Below the pieces are notes generated by a model. The model searched no databases. It was not told the origin of the DNA and saw only the letters and a program-made list of their open reading frames with translations. Of a DNA stretch of 64,000 nucleotides, positions 51,486 through 61,182 are shown one piece after another. This DNA comes from Photobacterium aquimaris (GTDB lineage Bacteria > Pseudomonadota > Gammaproteobacteria > Enterobacterales > Vibrionaceae), in NCBI RefSeq assembly GCF_002954455.1, contig NZ_MSCC01000001.1, positions 1,839,541 to 1,903,540 on the forward strand, written 5' to 3'. A program made the position numbers and the translations under genes. Within the stretch, counting starts at the first letter, position 1. Every line of letters starts with the position of its first letter.

Positions 51486-53030
51486 ATGGGGAGATTGAGT
51501 GATGGCAATAACGACAAAAAAAAACCACTCAGTGATGGACCAGATTGGACTTTTGATTTGCTTGACCAATACCACGTTGAAATTAAACGTGTTGCTGCAC
51601 ACTATCGTCTTGATACTTACCCAAATCAAATTGAAGTTATCACTGCCGAACAAATGATGGACGCCTATTCCAGTATTGGAATGCCAATCAATTATCATCA
51701 CTGGTCATTTGGTAAACGTTTTATTGAAACCGAACGTGGCTATAAACACGGTCAGATGGGATTAGCCTATGAAATAGTGATTAATTCAGACCCTTGTATC
51801 TCTTATTTGATGGAGGAAAATACCATTACTATGCAGGCGTTAGTAATGGCACATGCCTGTTATGGACATAATTCTTTCTTCAAAGGCAATTATCTTTTTA
51901 AAACTTGGACTGATGCCAGTTCAATCATTGATTACCTGCTTTTTGCTCGTAAATATATTACTGAATGTGAAGAAAAGTATGGTGTAAATGATGTTGAGAA
52001 ACTCCTCGATTCTTGCCATGCGCTAATGAATTATGGTGTTGATCGCTACAAGCGCCCACAAAAAATATCATTAGTAGAAGAAACCGCTCGCCAAAAAGCG
52101 CGAGAAGATTACCTGCAATCACAAGTGAATTCTCTATGGCGAACAATCCCTCAACACCAAGCAAAAGAAACAATTATTGAAGAAGAGCGTTTCCCAGCCG
52201 ATCCTCAGGAAAATATTCTGTATTTCTTTGAAAAACATGCGCCATTGCTTGAACCTTGGCAGCGAGAATTAGTGCGTATTGTTCGTAAAGTTAGCCAATA
52301 TTTTTACCCGCAAAAACAAACCCAAGTAATGAACGAAGGGTGGGCTACATTTTGGCATTACACTATTTTAAATCATCTTTATGATGACGGTTTGGTTACT
52401 GACCGATTTATTATTGAGTTTTTGCACAGCCATACTAACGTAGTCGCACAACCTGAATATAATAGTCCCTACTACAGTGGCATTAATCCCTATGCGTTAG
52501 GTTTTGCAATGTTCCAAGATATACGTCGTATTTGTGAAAACCCAACCGATGAAGATAAATATTGGTTCCCAGATATCGCGGGTTCTGATTGGCTTGAAAC
52601 ATTACATTTTGCGATGGAAAACTTTAAAGACGAAAGTTTTATTAGCCAGTTTTTATCACCCAAATTAATGCGTGATTTTAAACTGTTTGCTGTTAACGAT
52701 GATGACCGTCATAACTATGTCGAAGTCAGTGCGATACATAATGAGGAAGGCTATCGCATGATTCGTGAAAAATTATCATCACAATATAATCTCAGCAATA
52801 ATGAGCCTAATTTACAAATTTGGAATGTCGCATTACGCGGTGATCGCTCACTGACATTACGCTATATTCCCCATAACCGTATTCCGCTTGCGGAAAGTCA
52901 TACTGAAGTAATAAAACATTTACATCGGTTATGGGGCTTTAACGTTACTTTAGAAGAAGAATTACCAGATGGACGTGGAAAAATAATTGCAACCTGCCCT
53001 GCCAATACTCAATATAATACCGATATATAA
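51486..53030 (+). CDS. SpoVR family protein (YcgB-like), 5' end uncertain
   Basis: This is a conserved cytoplasmic protein that acts with PrkA/YeaG and YeaH in stress physiology. From residue 16 on it matches E. coli YcgB closely (LSDGPDWTFDLL, then GYKHGQMGLAYEIVINSDP and NEGWATFWHYTILNHLYDDG). The best ribosome binding site, GGGGAG (51488-51493), points to ATG 51502. Read from there, a run of nine As leads out of frame; ten As would give MAITTKKKPLSDGPDW. The in-frame ATG 51486 used here has no ribosome binding site. Confidence 0.88.
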   Translation: MGRLSDGNNDKKKPLSDGPDWTFDLLDQYHVEIKRVAAHYRLDTYPNQIEVITAEQMMDAYSSIGMPINYHHWSFGKRFIETERGYKHGQMGLAYEIVINSDPCISYLMEENTITMQALVMAHACYGHNSFFKGNYLFKTWTDASSIIDYLLFARKYITECEEKYGVNDVEKLLDSCHALMNYGVDRYKRPQKISLVEETARQKAREDYLQSQVNSLWRTIPQHQAKETIIEEERFPADPQENILYFFEKHAPLLEPWQRELVRIVRKVSQYFYPQKQTQVMNEGWATFWHYTILNHLYDDGLVTDRFIIEFLHSHTNVVAQPEYNSPYYSGINPYALGFAMFQDIRRICENPTDEDKYWFPDIAGSDWLETLHFAMENFKDESFISQFLSPKLMRDFKLFAVNDDDRHNYVEVSAIHNEEGYRMIREKLSSQYNLSNNEPNLQIWNVALRGDRSLTLRYIPHNRIPLAESHTEVIKHLHRLWGFNVTLEEELPDGRGKIIATCPANTQYNTDI

Positions 53031-53035
53031 TTAAT

Positions 53036-53070
53036 AAAAACCGCCTTGTTTGTTATATCAAGGCGGTTTT
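53036..53070 (+). terminator. Rho-independent terminator of yeaG-yeaH-spoVR
   Basis: AAAACCGCCTTG and CAAGGCGGTTTT form a perfect 12-bp stem with a 10-base loop. Confidence 0.9.
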
Positions 53071-53071
53071 A

Positions 53072-53200
53072 TTATTTTATGATAAAGACATCACTCACTC
53101 TTGGCATAAAATACTCGGTATAGCCATTTTCATGTGTCAATACTCGCGTTGAACGGTCATAACGGATAGGGCCAATTTGATATATTTTACTGCTGATCAT
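53072..53200 (-). pseudogene. Truncated ToxR/CadC-type winged-helix fragment
   Basis: The 42-residue frame reads MISSKIYQIGPIRYDRS, then a stretch ending in MPRVSDVFIIK. This pattern (IG-x-RYD...LT...G...PR-x-x-DV) matches the first part of the OmpR/ToxR/CadC winged-helix domain. It stops before the recognition helix, at the edge of the spoVR terminator. There is no ribosome binding site of note. It lies downstream of fadR beyond its terminator. A remnant of a lost regulator is most likely; a functional micro-protein cannot be excluded. Confidence 0.45.
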
Positions 53201-53247
53201 GACAATATTACTTTTAACATCTTTATCCAATAAGATATGACGTTTAT

Positions 53248-53276
53248 AAAAAAGAGAGCTAATAAGCTCTCTTTTT
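53248..53276 (-). terminator. Rho-independent terminator of fadR
   Basis: AAAAAAGAGAGCT and AGCTCTCTTTTT pair over a 4-base loop. On the minus strand the stem is followed by a T run, 24 bases after the fadR stop. Confidence 0.92.
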
Positions 53277-53299
53277 ATTGATATCTGCACGATGTATAT

Positions 53300-54151
53300 T
53301 TATTGTTCTTCTTCGTATAAATATTTAGAGATTTTAACGCGGTGGGTATACCAAATCGCGCCACTTTCTCGACCATACTTTTTAATACGATCAGCAACTA
53401 ATTCTGGTTGATGGTTATTACAATAAGCTTGTAAATCACCATAAAAATTCAGAGCTAATTGACAAGCTTCAGGATTCATAAAGTAATAACCGCCAACGCG
53501 AGTATAAATTTTACGAAGTCCATTGATTGTTAGCACATAAAGCGTGTTACCTGATTTACCAGCCATACCTTGGAACAAGCGGTAATCATAGTAGTTAAAA
53601 GCGCGTGCTCGACAAATTTCCTCACACAATTGAGGGTCATTTTTACCGTATTTATCAACGATTTTTTTTACTTCTTGGAGTAAGTTTACTCGATCGTCAC
53701 TATTTTCAATAAACTCAGCAAAACTCTCAGCGGCTAATAATCGCTGACATGATTCAATTACATGTTGAATTAATTCGCTAGAGTTTTCAGGATTACCTTT
53801 GACAGCATAGCGCATAAAAACACTACTGATATCCGTACGAGCAGCCAATAAATCGGCCAAAACTCGTTGGACATCCTGTCCATCTAATGTGATTAACGTA
53901 TCGAGAATGCTTAAACCTGAAGTATCCATGTAATTATTTACACGAGTCGGTTTACCATGCTGAATCGTTAGCCAACCATCTCGTGCCAAACGCTGTAATA
54001 CTTCACGTAATGTTGTGCGAGTTACACCAATCAATTCTGAAAGTTCACGCTCAGCAGGAAGAATCGAGCCCTGAGGAAAGTGATTATTCCAGATACTTTC
54101 AATAATGTATTTCTCAGCAAACGTCGCTGGGCTATCAGCCTTAATAACCAT
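53300..54151 (-). CDS. fadR: Fatty acid metabolism regulator FadR
   Basis: FadR is a GntR-family repressor of fatty-acid degradation genes and activator of unsaturated fatty acid synthesis, released by long-chain acyl-CoA. The winged helix at the N terminus has [20 protein letters not shown] and [11 protein letters not shown]. The 283-residue length exceeds E. coli FadR (239), consistent with the about 40-residue insertion typical of Vibrio that changes ligand response. It is divergent from nhaB, as in Vibrio and E. coli. A matching operator lies before fadH. Confidence 0.96.
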   Translation of the reverse strand: MVIKADSPATFAEKYIIESIWNNHFPQGSILPAERELSELIGVTRTTLREVLQRLARDGWLTIQHGKPTRVNNYMDTSGLSILDTLITLDGQDVQRVLADLLAARTDISSVFMRYAVKGNPENSSELIQHVIESCQRLLAAESFAEFIENSDDRVNLLQEVKKIVDKYGKNDPQLCEEICRARAFNYYDYRLFQGMAGKSGNTLYVLTINGLRKIYTRVGGYYFMNPEACQLALNFYGDLQAYCNNHQPELVADRIKKYGRESGAIWYTHRVKISKYLYEEEQ

Positions 54152-54662
54152 CTAAGTTCAATCCAATTCGCTTCTTGCTTATGTTATTTATTAACACTCA
54201 TCATACCACTAGTTCTTCAATTGCTGAAATCTAGTCTATAACTCTGACACTAAGCAGATAGATATGTACAAAAATAAACCATTTACACCATCAATAGCTC
54301 GATTAATGGCACTATTTTATTAGCTTGCAATATTTAGCCTGCAATATTCTGTATATTGTAGCGCTAATGTCTTAGGTATCACCCTCAGTTTGTGATGAAA
54401 ATGTCATAATAACTTTACATATATGTGTCTTCGGTTGACTAATAGAATTCAGTCGGTAGAGTTATCATTACACACTGGGAGCAAATGGACGCTGCTGCCT
54501 GCTTTAAGTTAAATATCATCATTTTATCTATGGTGTTTATCTTAGAGAACTTAATCACTACTGAAAATTTTTAGCATGATGCCATTAATTGTCAGCTGAT
54601 TAGTGCTAGCAAGCCTTCGTACCATTTATACCTTCAAATTTGCACTAATAAGAGATTTAAAC
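54152..54662. other. Divergent fadR/nhaB intergenic region
   Basis: A 511-base AT-rich spacer. It contains a plausible promoter towards nhaB (TTGACT 54435-54440, 16 bases, TAGAGT 54457-54462). Just after it is a 29-codon open frame (54485-54574) with its own GGGAG ribosome binding site. I did not see a FadR dyad here. Confidence 0.5.
54485..54574 (+). CDS. Possible hydrophobic leader peptide upstream of nhaB
   Basis: A 29-codon frame starts at ATG 54485, three bases after GGGAG, itself about 20 bases downstream of a TTGACT/TAGAGT promoter-like pair. The middle is hydrophobic (LNIIILSMVFIL), so it could insert in the membrane. It ends 88 bases before nhaB. It is too short to judge by composition; conservation would decide. 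Confidence 0.35.
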   Translation: MDAAACFKLNIIILSMVFILENLITTENF

Positions 54663-56252
54663 ATGGCTATATCGCTAGGGAATGCCTTTATAAAAAACTT
54701 TTTAGGTAAGGCACCTGACTGGTACAAGATTGCAATCATTTCTTTTCTTATCATTAACCCATTGGTTTTCTTTCTCGTTGATCCTTTTGTTGCTGGGTGG
54801 TTATTGGTAGTAGAGTTTATATTTACTCTCGCAATGGCACTTAAATGTTACCCTCTTCAACCTGGTGGTTTACTTGCTATTGAAGCCGTCGCTATCGGCA
54901 TGACCAGTGCTGAACAAGTAAAACATGAGCTTGTCGCTAATATCGAAGTATTATTACTGCTGGTATTTATGGTTGCTGGCATCTACTTTATGAAGCAGCT
55001 GCTACTGTTTATTTTTACTAAAATACTCATAAGCATTAAGTCAAAGATCCTACTTTCACTGGCTTTTTGTTTCATGGCTGCCTTCCTATCAGCCTTTCTT
55101 GATGCACTAACGGTTATTGCTGTAGTCATCAGCGTTACTGTTGGCTTCTATAGCATCTATCACAAAGTCGCTTCAGGACAGGATCCTAATGCTCATCATG
55201 ATCATACTGATGATGATCATGTTCAAGAACTTAGCCGAAATGATCTGGAAAACTATCGCGCCTTTTTACGTAGTTTATTAATGCACGCTGGTGTAGGTAC
55301 TGCACTTGGTGGCGTGATGACAATGGTTGGTGAGCCACAAAACTTAATCATTGCCGATCAAGCAGGCTGGCAATTCGGTGAGTTTATTATTCGTATGTCA
55401 CCTGTCACTATTCCGGTATTCATTTGTGGTCTGTTTACTTGTGTTTTGGTTGAGAAGTTTAAAGTCTGTGGTTATGGTGCAAAATTACCTGAAAATGTGC
55501 GTACCATTTTAGTTGATCTTGATAACGAAGAGCGTAAAAACCGTACTAACCTTGATTATGCCAAATTTATCGTCCAAGGCATTATTGCGGTGTGGCTTAT
55601 TGTAGGTCTGGCGATGCACTTGGCCGCTGTAGGATTAATTGGTCTAACAGTGATTATTTTTGCAACAGCGTTTACGGGCATAACCGAAGAACACGCTTTG
55701 GGTAAAGCATTTGAAGAAGCATTACCTTTCACCGCGTTATTAGCGGTCTTCTTCTCAGTAGTTGCCGTGATCATTGATCAACAGCTATTTACGCCAATTA
55801 TCAGCTGGGTATTAACCCTTGAAGGTAGCGCACAATTAACCATGTTCTATATTGCAAATGGGTTATTATCGATGGTTTCCGATAATGTGTTTGTCGGTAC
55901 TGTTTATATTAACGAAGTAAAATCAGCATTGGTTAATGGTGTGATCAATCGTAATCAATTTGATATGTTAGCGGTTGCGATTAATACTGGTACTAACTTA
56001 CCGTCAGTAGCAACCCCTAATGGTCAAGCTGCCTTCTTATTTGTACTCACCTCTGCACTAGCCCCGTTAATCCGTCTGTCTTATGGACGTATGGTTTATA
56101 TGGCTCTACCTTATACGATTATGCTGACCTTTGTTGGCTTAGCAGGTATTGAATTATTATTGGTTCCAATGACAGATTGGTTCTACAGCATGGGCTGGTT
56201 AACACAAACAACAGTCGATGCAGCTGCAGCTATTCCTGTTGTCGGTCATTAA
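54663..56252 (+). CDS. nhaB: Na+/H+ antiporter NhaB
   Basis: This electrogenic inner-membrane Na+/H+ antiporter supports sodium extrusion and pH homeostasis. With ATG 54663 (MAISLGNAF) it has 529 residues, the length of V. cholerae NhaB. There are about 12 membrane segments, a His/Asp-rich cytoplasmic loop (HHDHTDDDH, about 180-188) and the conserved [16 protein letters not shown] stretch. It is followed by a terminator and dsbB, the arrangement seen in related bacteria. Confidence 0.96.
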   Translation: MAISLGNAFIKNFLGKAPDWYKIAIISFLIINPLVFFLVDPFVAGWLLVVEFIFTLAMALKCYPLQPGGLLAIEAVAIGMTSAEQVKHELVANIEVLLLLVFMVAGIYFMKQLLLFIFTKILISIKSKILLSLAFCFMAAFLSAFLDALTVIAVVISVTVGFYSIYHKVASGQDPNAHHDHTDDDHVQELSRNDLENYRAFLRSLLMHAGVGTALGGVMTMVGEPQNLIIADQAGWQFGEFIIRMSPVTIPVFICGLFTCVLVEKFKVCGYGAKLPENVRTILVDLDNEERKNRTNLDYAKFIVQGIIAVWLIVGLAMHLAAVGLIGLTVIIFATAFTGITEEHALGKAFEEALPFTALLAVFFSVVAVIIDQQLFTPIISWVLTLEGSAQLTMFYIANGLLSMVSDNVFVGTVYINEVKSALVNGVINRNQFDMLAVAINTGTNLPSVATPNGQAAFLFVLTSALAPLIRLSYGRMVYMALPYTIMLTFVGLAGIELLLVPMTDWFYSMGWLTQTTVDAAAAIPVVGH

Positions 56253-56322
56253 AAAGCGATAACGAGTTAATGCTGATTTACTTATCTTTAGAGCTATGCT
56301 TGAATAACACTCAATAACTTTC

Positions 56323-56348
56323 AAGGCCCTGATATTCAGGGTCTTGTT
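56323..56348 (+). terminator. Rho-independent terminator of nhaB
   Basis: AAGGCCCTGA and TCAGGGTCTT pair (one wobble) over a 3-base loop, followed by GTTTT. Confidence 0.75.
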
Positions 56349-56377
56349 TTATCCAGTTAGTCATTAGAGTACCGATA

Positions 56378-56890
56378 ATGCAAGTGCTTAATTCTTTTTC
56401 AAAAACACGTTTAGCTTGGTTACTACTGCTGTTATCAATTATTTTCTTTGAAAGTTCAGCACTGTTTTTTGAACATGTCATGAACCTTGCACCTTGTGTA
56501 ATGTGTGTTTATGAACGTGTTGCTATGATGGGGATTGGCATTGCTGCGCTAATCGGTCTGCTTGCACCTCGCAATGGTATATTACGTTGGATTGGTTTAG
56601 CGGGTTGGGGCTATGGCGCATTCCGTGGTTTAGAGCTAGCCTATGAACATGTAGGATACCAGTTTAATCCATCACCATTTGCAACCTGTGATTTGTTTGT
56701 CCAATTTCCATCATGGGCACCATTAAATCATTGGATTCCGTGGATGTTTGAAGCTTATGGTGATTGCGCCAAGGTAGTTTGGACGTTCCTTGACCTGTCA
56801 ATGCCACAATGGCTGGTGATTATTTTTGCTGCTAATCTGATTGTATGGGCAGTAATGGTTATTGCACAATTTTTTGGTCACAAACGTTAA
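56378..56890 (+). CDS. dsbB: Disulfide bond formation protein DsbB
   Basis: DsbB reoxidises periplasmic DsbA and passes electrons to quinones. The 170-residue product has four membrane helices, the first periplasmic pair Cys40/Cys43 (PCVMC) and the second pair Cys104/Cys130, all at the positions expected from E. coli. It lies between the nhaB terminator and its own terminator. Confidence 0.97.
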   Translation: MQVLNSFSKTRLAWLLLLLSIIFFESSALFFEHVMNLAPCVMCVYERVAMMGIGIAALIGLLAPRNGILRWIGLAGWGYGAFRGLELAYEHVGYQFNPSPFATCDLFVQFPSWAPLNHWIPWMFEAYGDCAKVVWTFLDLSMPQWLVIIFAANLIVWAVMVIAQFFGHKR

Positions 56891-56908
56891 TCGAACATTC
56901 AAATAAAT

Positions 56909-56938
56909 AAAAAAGCGAAGTTAAGGCTTCGCTTTTTT
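56909..56938. terminator. Bidirectional terminator between dsbB and the nudix gene
   Basis: AAAAAAGCGAAG and CTTCGCTTTTTT form a perfect 12-bp stem over a 6-base loop. Confidence 0.93.
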
Positions 56939-56967
56939 GATCATCTATTGAAGCAACATCAAACACG

Positions 56968-57393
56968 TTATAATTTAGCGGTATTCACCAATGCAAGATG
57001 ATCATGTAGAGCAGTGATTATCGGATAATCTGCCGCACAAAAACGGTAATTATCCAATTGTGCTAGTGCAACCCATGCCATTTGTTGATGGCTATTTAAT
57101 TGAATCTCACCTTGCTGCCACTGGGATAAATAACCTTTCAGTTCAACAACTTTATCACCATAATCACATACGCTATCAGCAAGCCACATACCTGTCTTAG
57201 TGACTATCGACAATTCTTCAGATAGTTCTCGCTCAAGTGCTTGCATTGGCGTTTCACCTAACTCAACTTTGCCACCAGGGAACTCCCACAAGCCCCCTTG
57301 ACTCGCATTTTCTAACCGCTGCGCAATAAAATAACAACCGTCTTTTTCAATGACACCTGCCACGACAACCAAATGCGGTTTATGCTCTGTCAT
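56968..57393 (-). CDS. nudG: (Deoxy)nucleoside triphosphate pyrophosphohydrolase, Nudix family
   Basis: This MutT/NudG-type enzyme hydrolyses damaged or pyrimidine (d)NTPs. The Nudix box is complete: GGKVELGETPMQALERELSEEL. With ATG 57393 it has 141 residues. The C-terminal part (QQMAWVALAQL, AADYPIITAL) aligns by eye better with NudG than with MutT. The start overlaps the stop of the upstream YecA-like gene by one base (TAATG), so they are coupled. Confidence 0.88.
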   Translation of the reverse strand: MTEHKPHLVVVAGVIEKDGCYFIAQRLENASQGGLWEFPGGKVELGETPMQALERELSEELSIVTKTGMWLADSVCDYGDKVVELKGYLSQWQQGEIQLNSHQQMAWVALAQLDNYRFCAADYPIITALHDHLALVNTAKL

Positions 57394-58046
57394 TACAGCG
57401 TTTTTCCACAGCATTTTTTAAACTTTTTACCACTTTCACATGGGCATGGATCATTACGTCCAATACCTTTAAACGGATTAATTGCTTGTGCGCTAGCGCC
57501 AATCTGTAATTGATCTGCCGCCATCATGACTTCTGTTAGCATTAAAGGTAATTGAGCATACAACTCAGTTGGCACAGGGGCATCCGTTACACCAGCTTGT
57601 TCCATTAATGCTAATGTTTCAGTTTCATCCACCAGCAACATTAAAGTGGTTAATAACGCCGATAACATTCGCATGGTGCCATCTGACACTGTTTGCTGTT
57701 GCCAATTTGGCTCAATAAATACCCATACAGCTAAGAAGCCTTGAGCAAACTCACGTAATGCAACTTGATTAGCACCGTCTTGTTGCCAAACCAAACTCGC
57801 AGGCAATTGATATTCACCCGCTTTAACGAATCGATATTGCATTTCAAATTGATTAAGAATCGCCACTTTATCGGCATCATTAACCATTACCGTTGCAGCA
57901 TCATCGCCGCCACCGTTGATTAAAGCTGATAGCCATACTTCTGGCTCCATTGGCTTAGGGTTAGCATTTGCGGCAAATAAAGCACCTTCAATAAAAGCTG
58001 CCGACATACCTTGCCACTGTGCAGGTAAGGTCATTAATGTATTCAT
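57393..58046 (-). CDS. YecA/UPF0149-family protein with SEC-C zinc motif
   Basis: This is a cytoplasmic protein of the YecA/YgfB family. The 217-residue product has the family region [15 protein letters not shown] and [11 protein letters not shown] near the N terminus, and a C-terminal SEC-C metal-binding motif [19 protein letters not shown] like that of SecA. Such proteins bind ribosomes or SecB-type partners in some cases; the role here is unknown. It is coupled to the downstream nudix gene. Confidence 0.88.
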   Translation of the reverse strand: MNTLMTLPAQWQGMSAAFIEGALFAANANPKPMEPEVWLSALINGGGDDAATVMVNDADKVAILNQFEMQYRFVKAGEYQLPASLVWQQDGANQVALREFAQGFLAVWVFIEPNWQQQTVSDGTMRMLSALLTTLMLLVDETETLALMEQAGVTDAPVPTELYAQLPLMLTEVMMAADQLQIGASAQAINPFKGIGRNDPCPCESGKKFKKCCGKTL

Positions 58047-58209
58047 GGGCTGTCCTAGTTAATTCTTTTGATTCATTTTAGGGATATTATACGTCGAATA
58101 TGTGTGACAACAGCCATTACTGCACCATAAATCGCCTTCAATGATTGAAATTTGATGCACTTAAAAGCAAATTAGATAAAAATACGTTATTTATAGCCTT
58201 CGACTTATT

Positions 58210-58902
58210 ATGATGGATACACCTATGTCACCCCATTCACTGAATGCGATTATAGCCGGAGCCAGTGGCTTAGTCGGTACAGAGTTATTACATCAATTAC
58301 TCGATCACCCTCGTTTTAACCACATTTACGCGTTGACACGTCAGTCACTACCTTTTCATAGTAAGAAATTACATCAAATTATAGACAGTCAATTACGTAT
58401 TATTGCTTGGGAAGATGATCAACCCGTTCCTGAATATGGTTTTATTTGTTTAGGTACAACTAAAAAAAAGGCCGGTACCAATCAAGCCCTTGAAGCAATA
58501 GATGTCGATTTAGTCAAAAGCGTAGCAATTACCATGAAAAATCTTGGGATTAAACACCTCATCATTGTTTCAAGCTTAGGAGCATGTAAACACTCACCAT
58601 CGCATTATTTACGCTGTAAAGGTAAAATGGAGCAAGCCCTAACAGCACTAGGGTTTGAACATTGTATTTTTGTGCGCCCAGGTCCACTTAAAGGTGAACG
58701 CAATACGCCACGTAAAGATGAGATCGCCATTCAACGTATCTTTGAAACCATTCACCCAATAATGGTAGGTCCACTCAAACACTTCACACCAATTCCAGCT
58801 GAAAATGTGGCAACTTGCATGGTAAAAATGGCCATCGCTTGTGATAAGCACCACCTTCAACCGACAACGATTATTTCGGGTCATCATTTACGATCAATAT
58901 AA
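58210..58902 (+). CDS. NAD(P)H-binding SDR-like protein (HTATIP2-type)
   Basis: This is an atypical short-chain dehydrogenase with the N-terminal nucleotide motif AGASGLVGTELL and a Rossmann fold. The 230-residue product resembles the HTATIP2/TIP30-like oxidoreductases (VSSLGACKHSPSHYLRCKGKME contains the YxxxK-like region as Y-LRCK). No substrate is known. Two nearby ATGs (58210 and 58225) could serve as starts. It is separated from dusC by 76 bases. Confidence 0.82.
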   Translation: MMDTPMSPHSLNAIIAGASGLVGTELLHQLLDHPRFNHIYALTRQSLPFHSKKLHQIIDSQLRIIAWEDDQPVPEYGFICLGTTKKKAGTNQALEAIDVDLVKSVAITMKNLGIKHLIIVSSLGACKHSPSHYLRCKGKMEQALTALGFEHCIFVRPGPLKGERNTPRKDEIAIQRIFETIHPIMVGPLKHFTPIPAENVATCMVKMAIACDKHHLQPTTIISGHHLRSI

Positions 58903-58978
58903 AAACAAAGATGACAAATTATCTAACTCGCACTAGACTCTTGCCCCTTAGCGTATTTACTGAGTAGAGCCCCCCCCT

Positions 58979-59923
58979 ATGCGAGTTATTTTAGGCCCGA
59001 TGGAAGGCGTATTAGATCACCTAATGCGCGAGATGCTAACCGAAATTAATGACTATGACCTTTGTGTCACTGAATTTGTACGTATTATTGATAGCCTCTT
59101 ACCTAATAGTGTTTTCTATCGTTTATGTCCTGAATTACACCAAGGCGGCCAAACACGCTCAGGCACACCAGTGCGAGTGCAATTACTGGGTCAATATCCT
59201 CAATGGATGGCAGAAAATGCTCATCGTGCTTGTAATCTTGGTTCAGCAGGTGTCGATATTAACTTTGGTTGTCCAGCTAAAGCGGTCAATAAAAGCCGTG
59301 GCGGTGCCGTATTACTTAAAGAGCCCGAGTTAATCTATCAAATCGTTAAAGCCACCCGCGCAGCAGTAAATCCAACCAAACCGGTGACAGCAAAGGTACG
59401 CTTAGGTTGGGATGATCCTCAGCAATGTTTTGAGATTGCCGATGCCATTGCCCAAGCTGGCGCTGATGAAATGGTTATCCACGCACGTACCAAAGATGAT
59501 GGCTATAAAGCAGATACCATCAAATGGGATTATATTCGCCAATTGCGCCAACATGTAAAATTACCCATTATTGCCAATGGTGAAGTATGGAACTATGCCG
59601 ATGGTCAAGCTTGTTTAGCAGCTACCAATACTGATGCCTTAATGGTTTGTCGTGGCGCATTAAACTTACCTAACTTAGGCAATGTGGTGAAACATAACCA
59701 AGCACCAATGACGTGGGAGCAAGTATTAGCCCTGTTATTAACTTATTCTCAATTTGAGATTAAAGGCGATAAAGGCTTATATTATCCTAACCGTGTCAAA
59801 CAATGGTTCGCCTATCTACGCCATCAGTACCCACAAGCTAAGCTATTATTCACCGATATTCGTTGCCTAAATAAAGCTGCGCCAATTATTGAACGATTAC
59901 AACAAGCTCAACAGCAGTTGTAA
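58979..59923 (+). CDS. dusC: tRNA-dihydrouridine(16) synthase DusC
   Basis: This FMN enzyme reduces uridine to dihydrouridine in tRNA, at position 16 for DusC. The 314-residue product has the start MRVILGPMEGVLDHLMR, the catalytic cysteine motif NFGCPAKAVNKSRGG, and FMN-phosphate region VIHARTK and NGEVWN. The DusC subfamily is assigned because of PMEGVLDH and the C-terminal SQFEIKGDKG; an A or B type is less likely. A run of eight Cs replaces a normal ribosome binding site directly before the ATG. Confidence 0.92.
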   Translation: MRVILGPMEGVLDHLMREMLTEINDYDLCVTEFVRIIDSLLPNSVFYRLCPELHQGGQTRSGTPVRVQLLGQYPQWMAENAHRACNLGSAGVDINFGCPAKAVNKSRGGAVLLKEPELIYQIVKATRAAVNPTKPVTAKVRLGWDDPQQCFEIADAIAQAGADEMVIHARTKDDGYKADTIKWDYIRQLRQHVKLPIIANGEVWNYADGQACLAATNTDALMVCRGALNLPNLGNVVKHNQAPMTWEQVLALLLTYSQFEIKGDKGLYYPNRVKQWFAYLRHQYPQAKLLFTDIRCLNKAAPIIERLQQAQQQL

Positions 59924-59934
59924 TAGTGATTATC

Positions 59935-59969
59935 TCCTCCTCTTTTACTAACGCATGTATAGAGGAGGA
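59935..59969. terminator. Hairpin downstream of dusC
   Basis: TCCTCCTCT and AGAGGAGGA pair exactly over a 17-base loop, 11 bases after the dusC stop. There is no T run. It may protect the 3' end or be a weak terminator. Confidence 0.5.
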
Positions 59970-60085
59970 ATAAACAAACGCTTCAGTCCCGCACTCAATA
60001 ACACCTTCCACAATAAAATTATTCCACAGCTGCGAATTTTTGAGCCATTATTTAATCAGCTATCTATAACAATAAAGGATTAATA

Positions 60086-60952
60086 ATGCGTTGGAAGAAC
60101 TCCCGCCAAAGCTCAAATATTGAAGATCGACGTGGTGACAGCCCGCAGCAAGCCAGTACACCCAGTGCGGGATTATTACGCTTAGTCCCTTTACTCATGC
60201 GCAGTAAAGGCGGACGAATTATATTAGTTATTGGCGCTCTATTCTTTGCTTACCAATATTTTACTGGTGGCGGTAACTCTGTTGGTATTCAACAATCACA
60301 GTCATCTAAAACAGCACCAATACAGTTAAATGATGAAAATAAACAGTTTGTAGCAGCTATTTTGGGCTCAACTGAGAGTGTTTGGAATAAACAACTGGCA
60401 GGTAAATACCAACCACCGACATTGGTGTTATATAACAATATAACCCATACCGGTTGTGGTACCGGCTCTGCACAATCAGGCCCTTTTTATTGCCCTGCGG
60501 ATCAAAAAATCTATCTTGATCTTGGCTTTATCGATGAATTAAAAAAACTTGGTGCACCTGGCGATTTTGCATTTGCATATGTTATTGCACATGAAGTGGG
60601 TCACCATGTTCAAAAACTACTCGGCACCAGCGATAAAGTATCCCAACTGCAGCGGCGTAGTGATAAGCGCACAGCCAATCAGCTCAGTGTAAAATTAGAG
60701 CTACAAGCAGATTGCTATGCCGGAGTCTGGGGTTATTACGTTAACCAACAAGGCATGCTCGATGAGGGCGATATTGAAGAAGGCCTCAATGCTGCTAGTG
60801 CCGTTGGTGACGATCGTTTACAAAAAATGGCAGGACAAGCGGTACAACCGGATGCCTTTACCCATGGTAGTTCACAACAGCGGATTGCATGGTTCAAAAA
60901 AGGATTTAAAAGCGGCGATCCTCGTGCGTGTAACACCTTTACTCAGCCTTAA
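60086..60952 (+). CDS. ypfJ: YpfJ-type putative neutral zinc metallopeptidase
   Basis: This protein has one N-terminal membrane segment (about 42-58) and a neutral zinc metallopeptidase domain. The HEXXH motif is AHEVGHHVQ, with a downstream QADCYAGVWG supplying the third ligand. The 288-residue length equals E. coli YpfJ. Activity and substrate are not established. It has its own terminator-like hairpin downstream. Confidence 0.93.
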   Translation: MRWKNSRQSSNIEDRRGDSPQQASTPSAGLLRLVPLLMRSKGGRIILVIGALFFAYQYFTGGGNSVGIQQSQSSKTAPIQLNDENKQFVAAILGSTESVWNKQLAGKYQPPTLVLYNNITHTGCGTGSAQSGPFYCPADQKIYLDLGFIDELKKLGAPGDFAFAYVIAHEVGHHVQKLLGTSDKVSQLQRRSDKRTANQLSVKLELQADCYAGVWGYYVNQQGMLDEGDIEEGLNAASAVGDDRLQKMAGQAVQPDAFTHGSSQQRIAWFKKGFKSGDPRACNTFTQP

Positions 60953-61000
60953 TTCACGCTCAACTGATCACTATTAATAGTGTTTTTATATTCCAAATAG

Positions 61001-61033
61001 CGGCTCATGTTTTTATTAATGAGCCGTTGTTAT
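61001..61033 (+). terminator. Probable terminator of ypfJ
   Basis: CGGCTCAT and ATGAGCCG form a perfect 8-bp stem over a 10-base loop, followed by TTGTTATT. Confidence 0.65.
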
Positions 61034-61182
61034 TGTAGCGTTTTCTATAATCACATTTATTTACAATTATAGGTTTTCTCTCCACTACTATTCGTATACC
61101 GTCATACTCCAAATATAGCGGTGTTTTTCAAGATAGTTACTTATATAAACGAAGTTAGTTTTATTTCTATAGGGAAAATAGA

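Noticed and set aside
54390..54412. TGTGATGAAAATGTCATA as a CRP site before nhaB
   Set aside because: Spacing between halves is seven rather than six and the right half is not TCACA.
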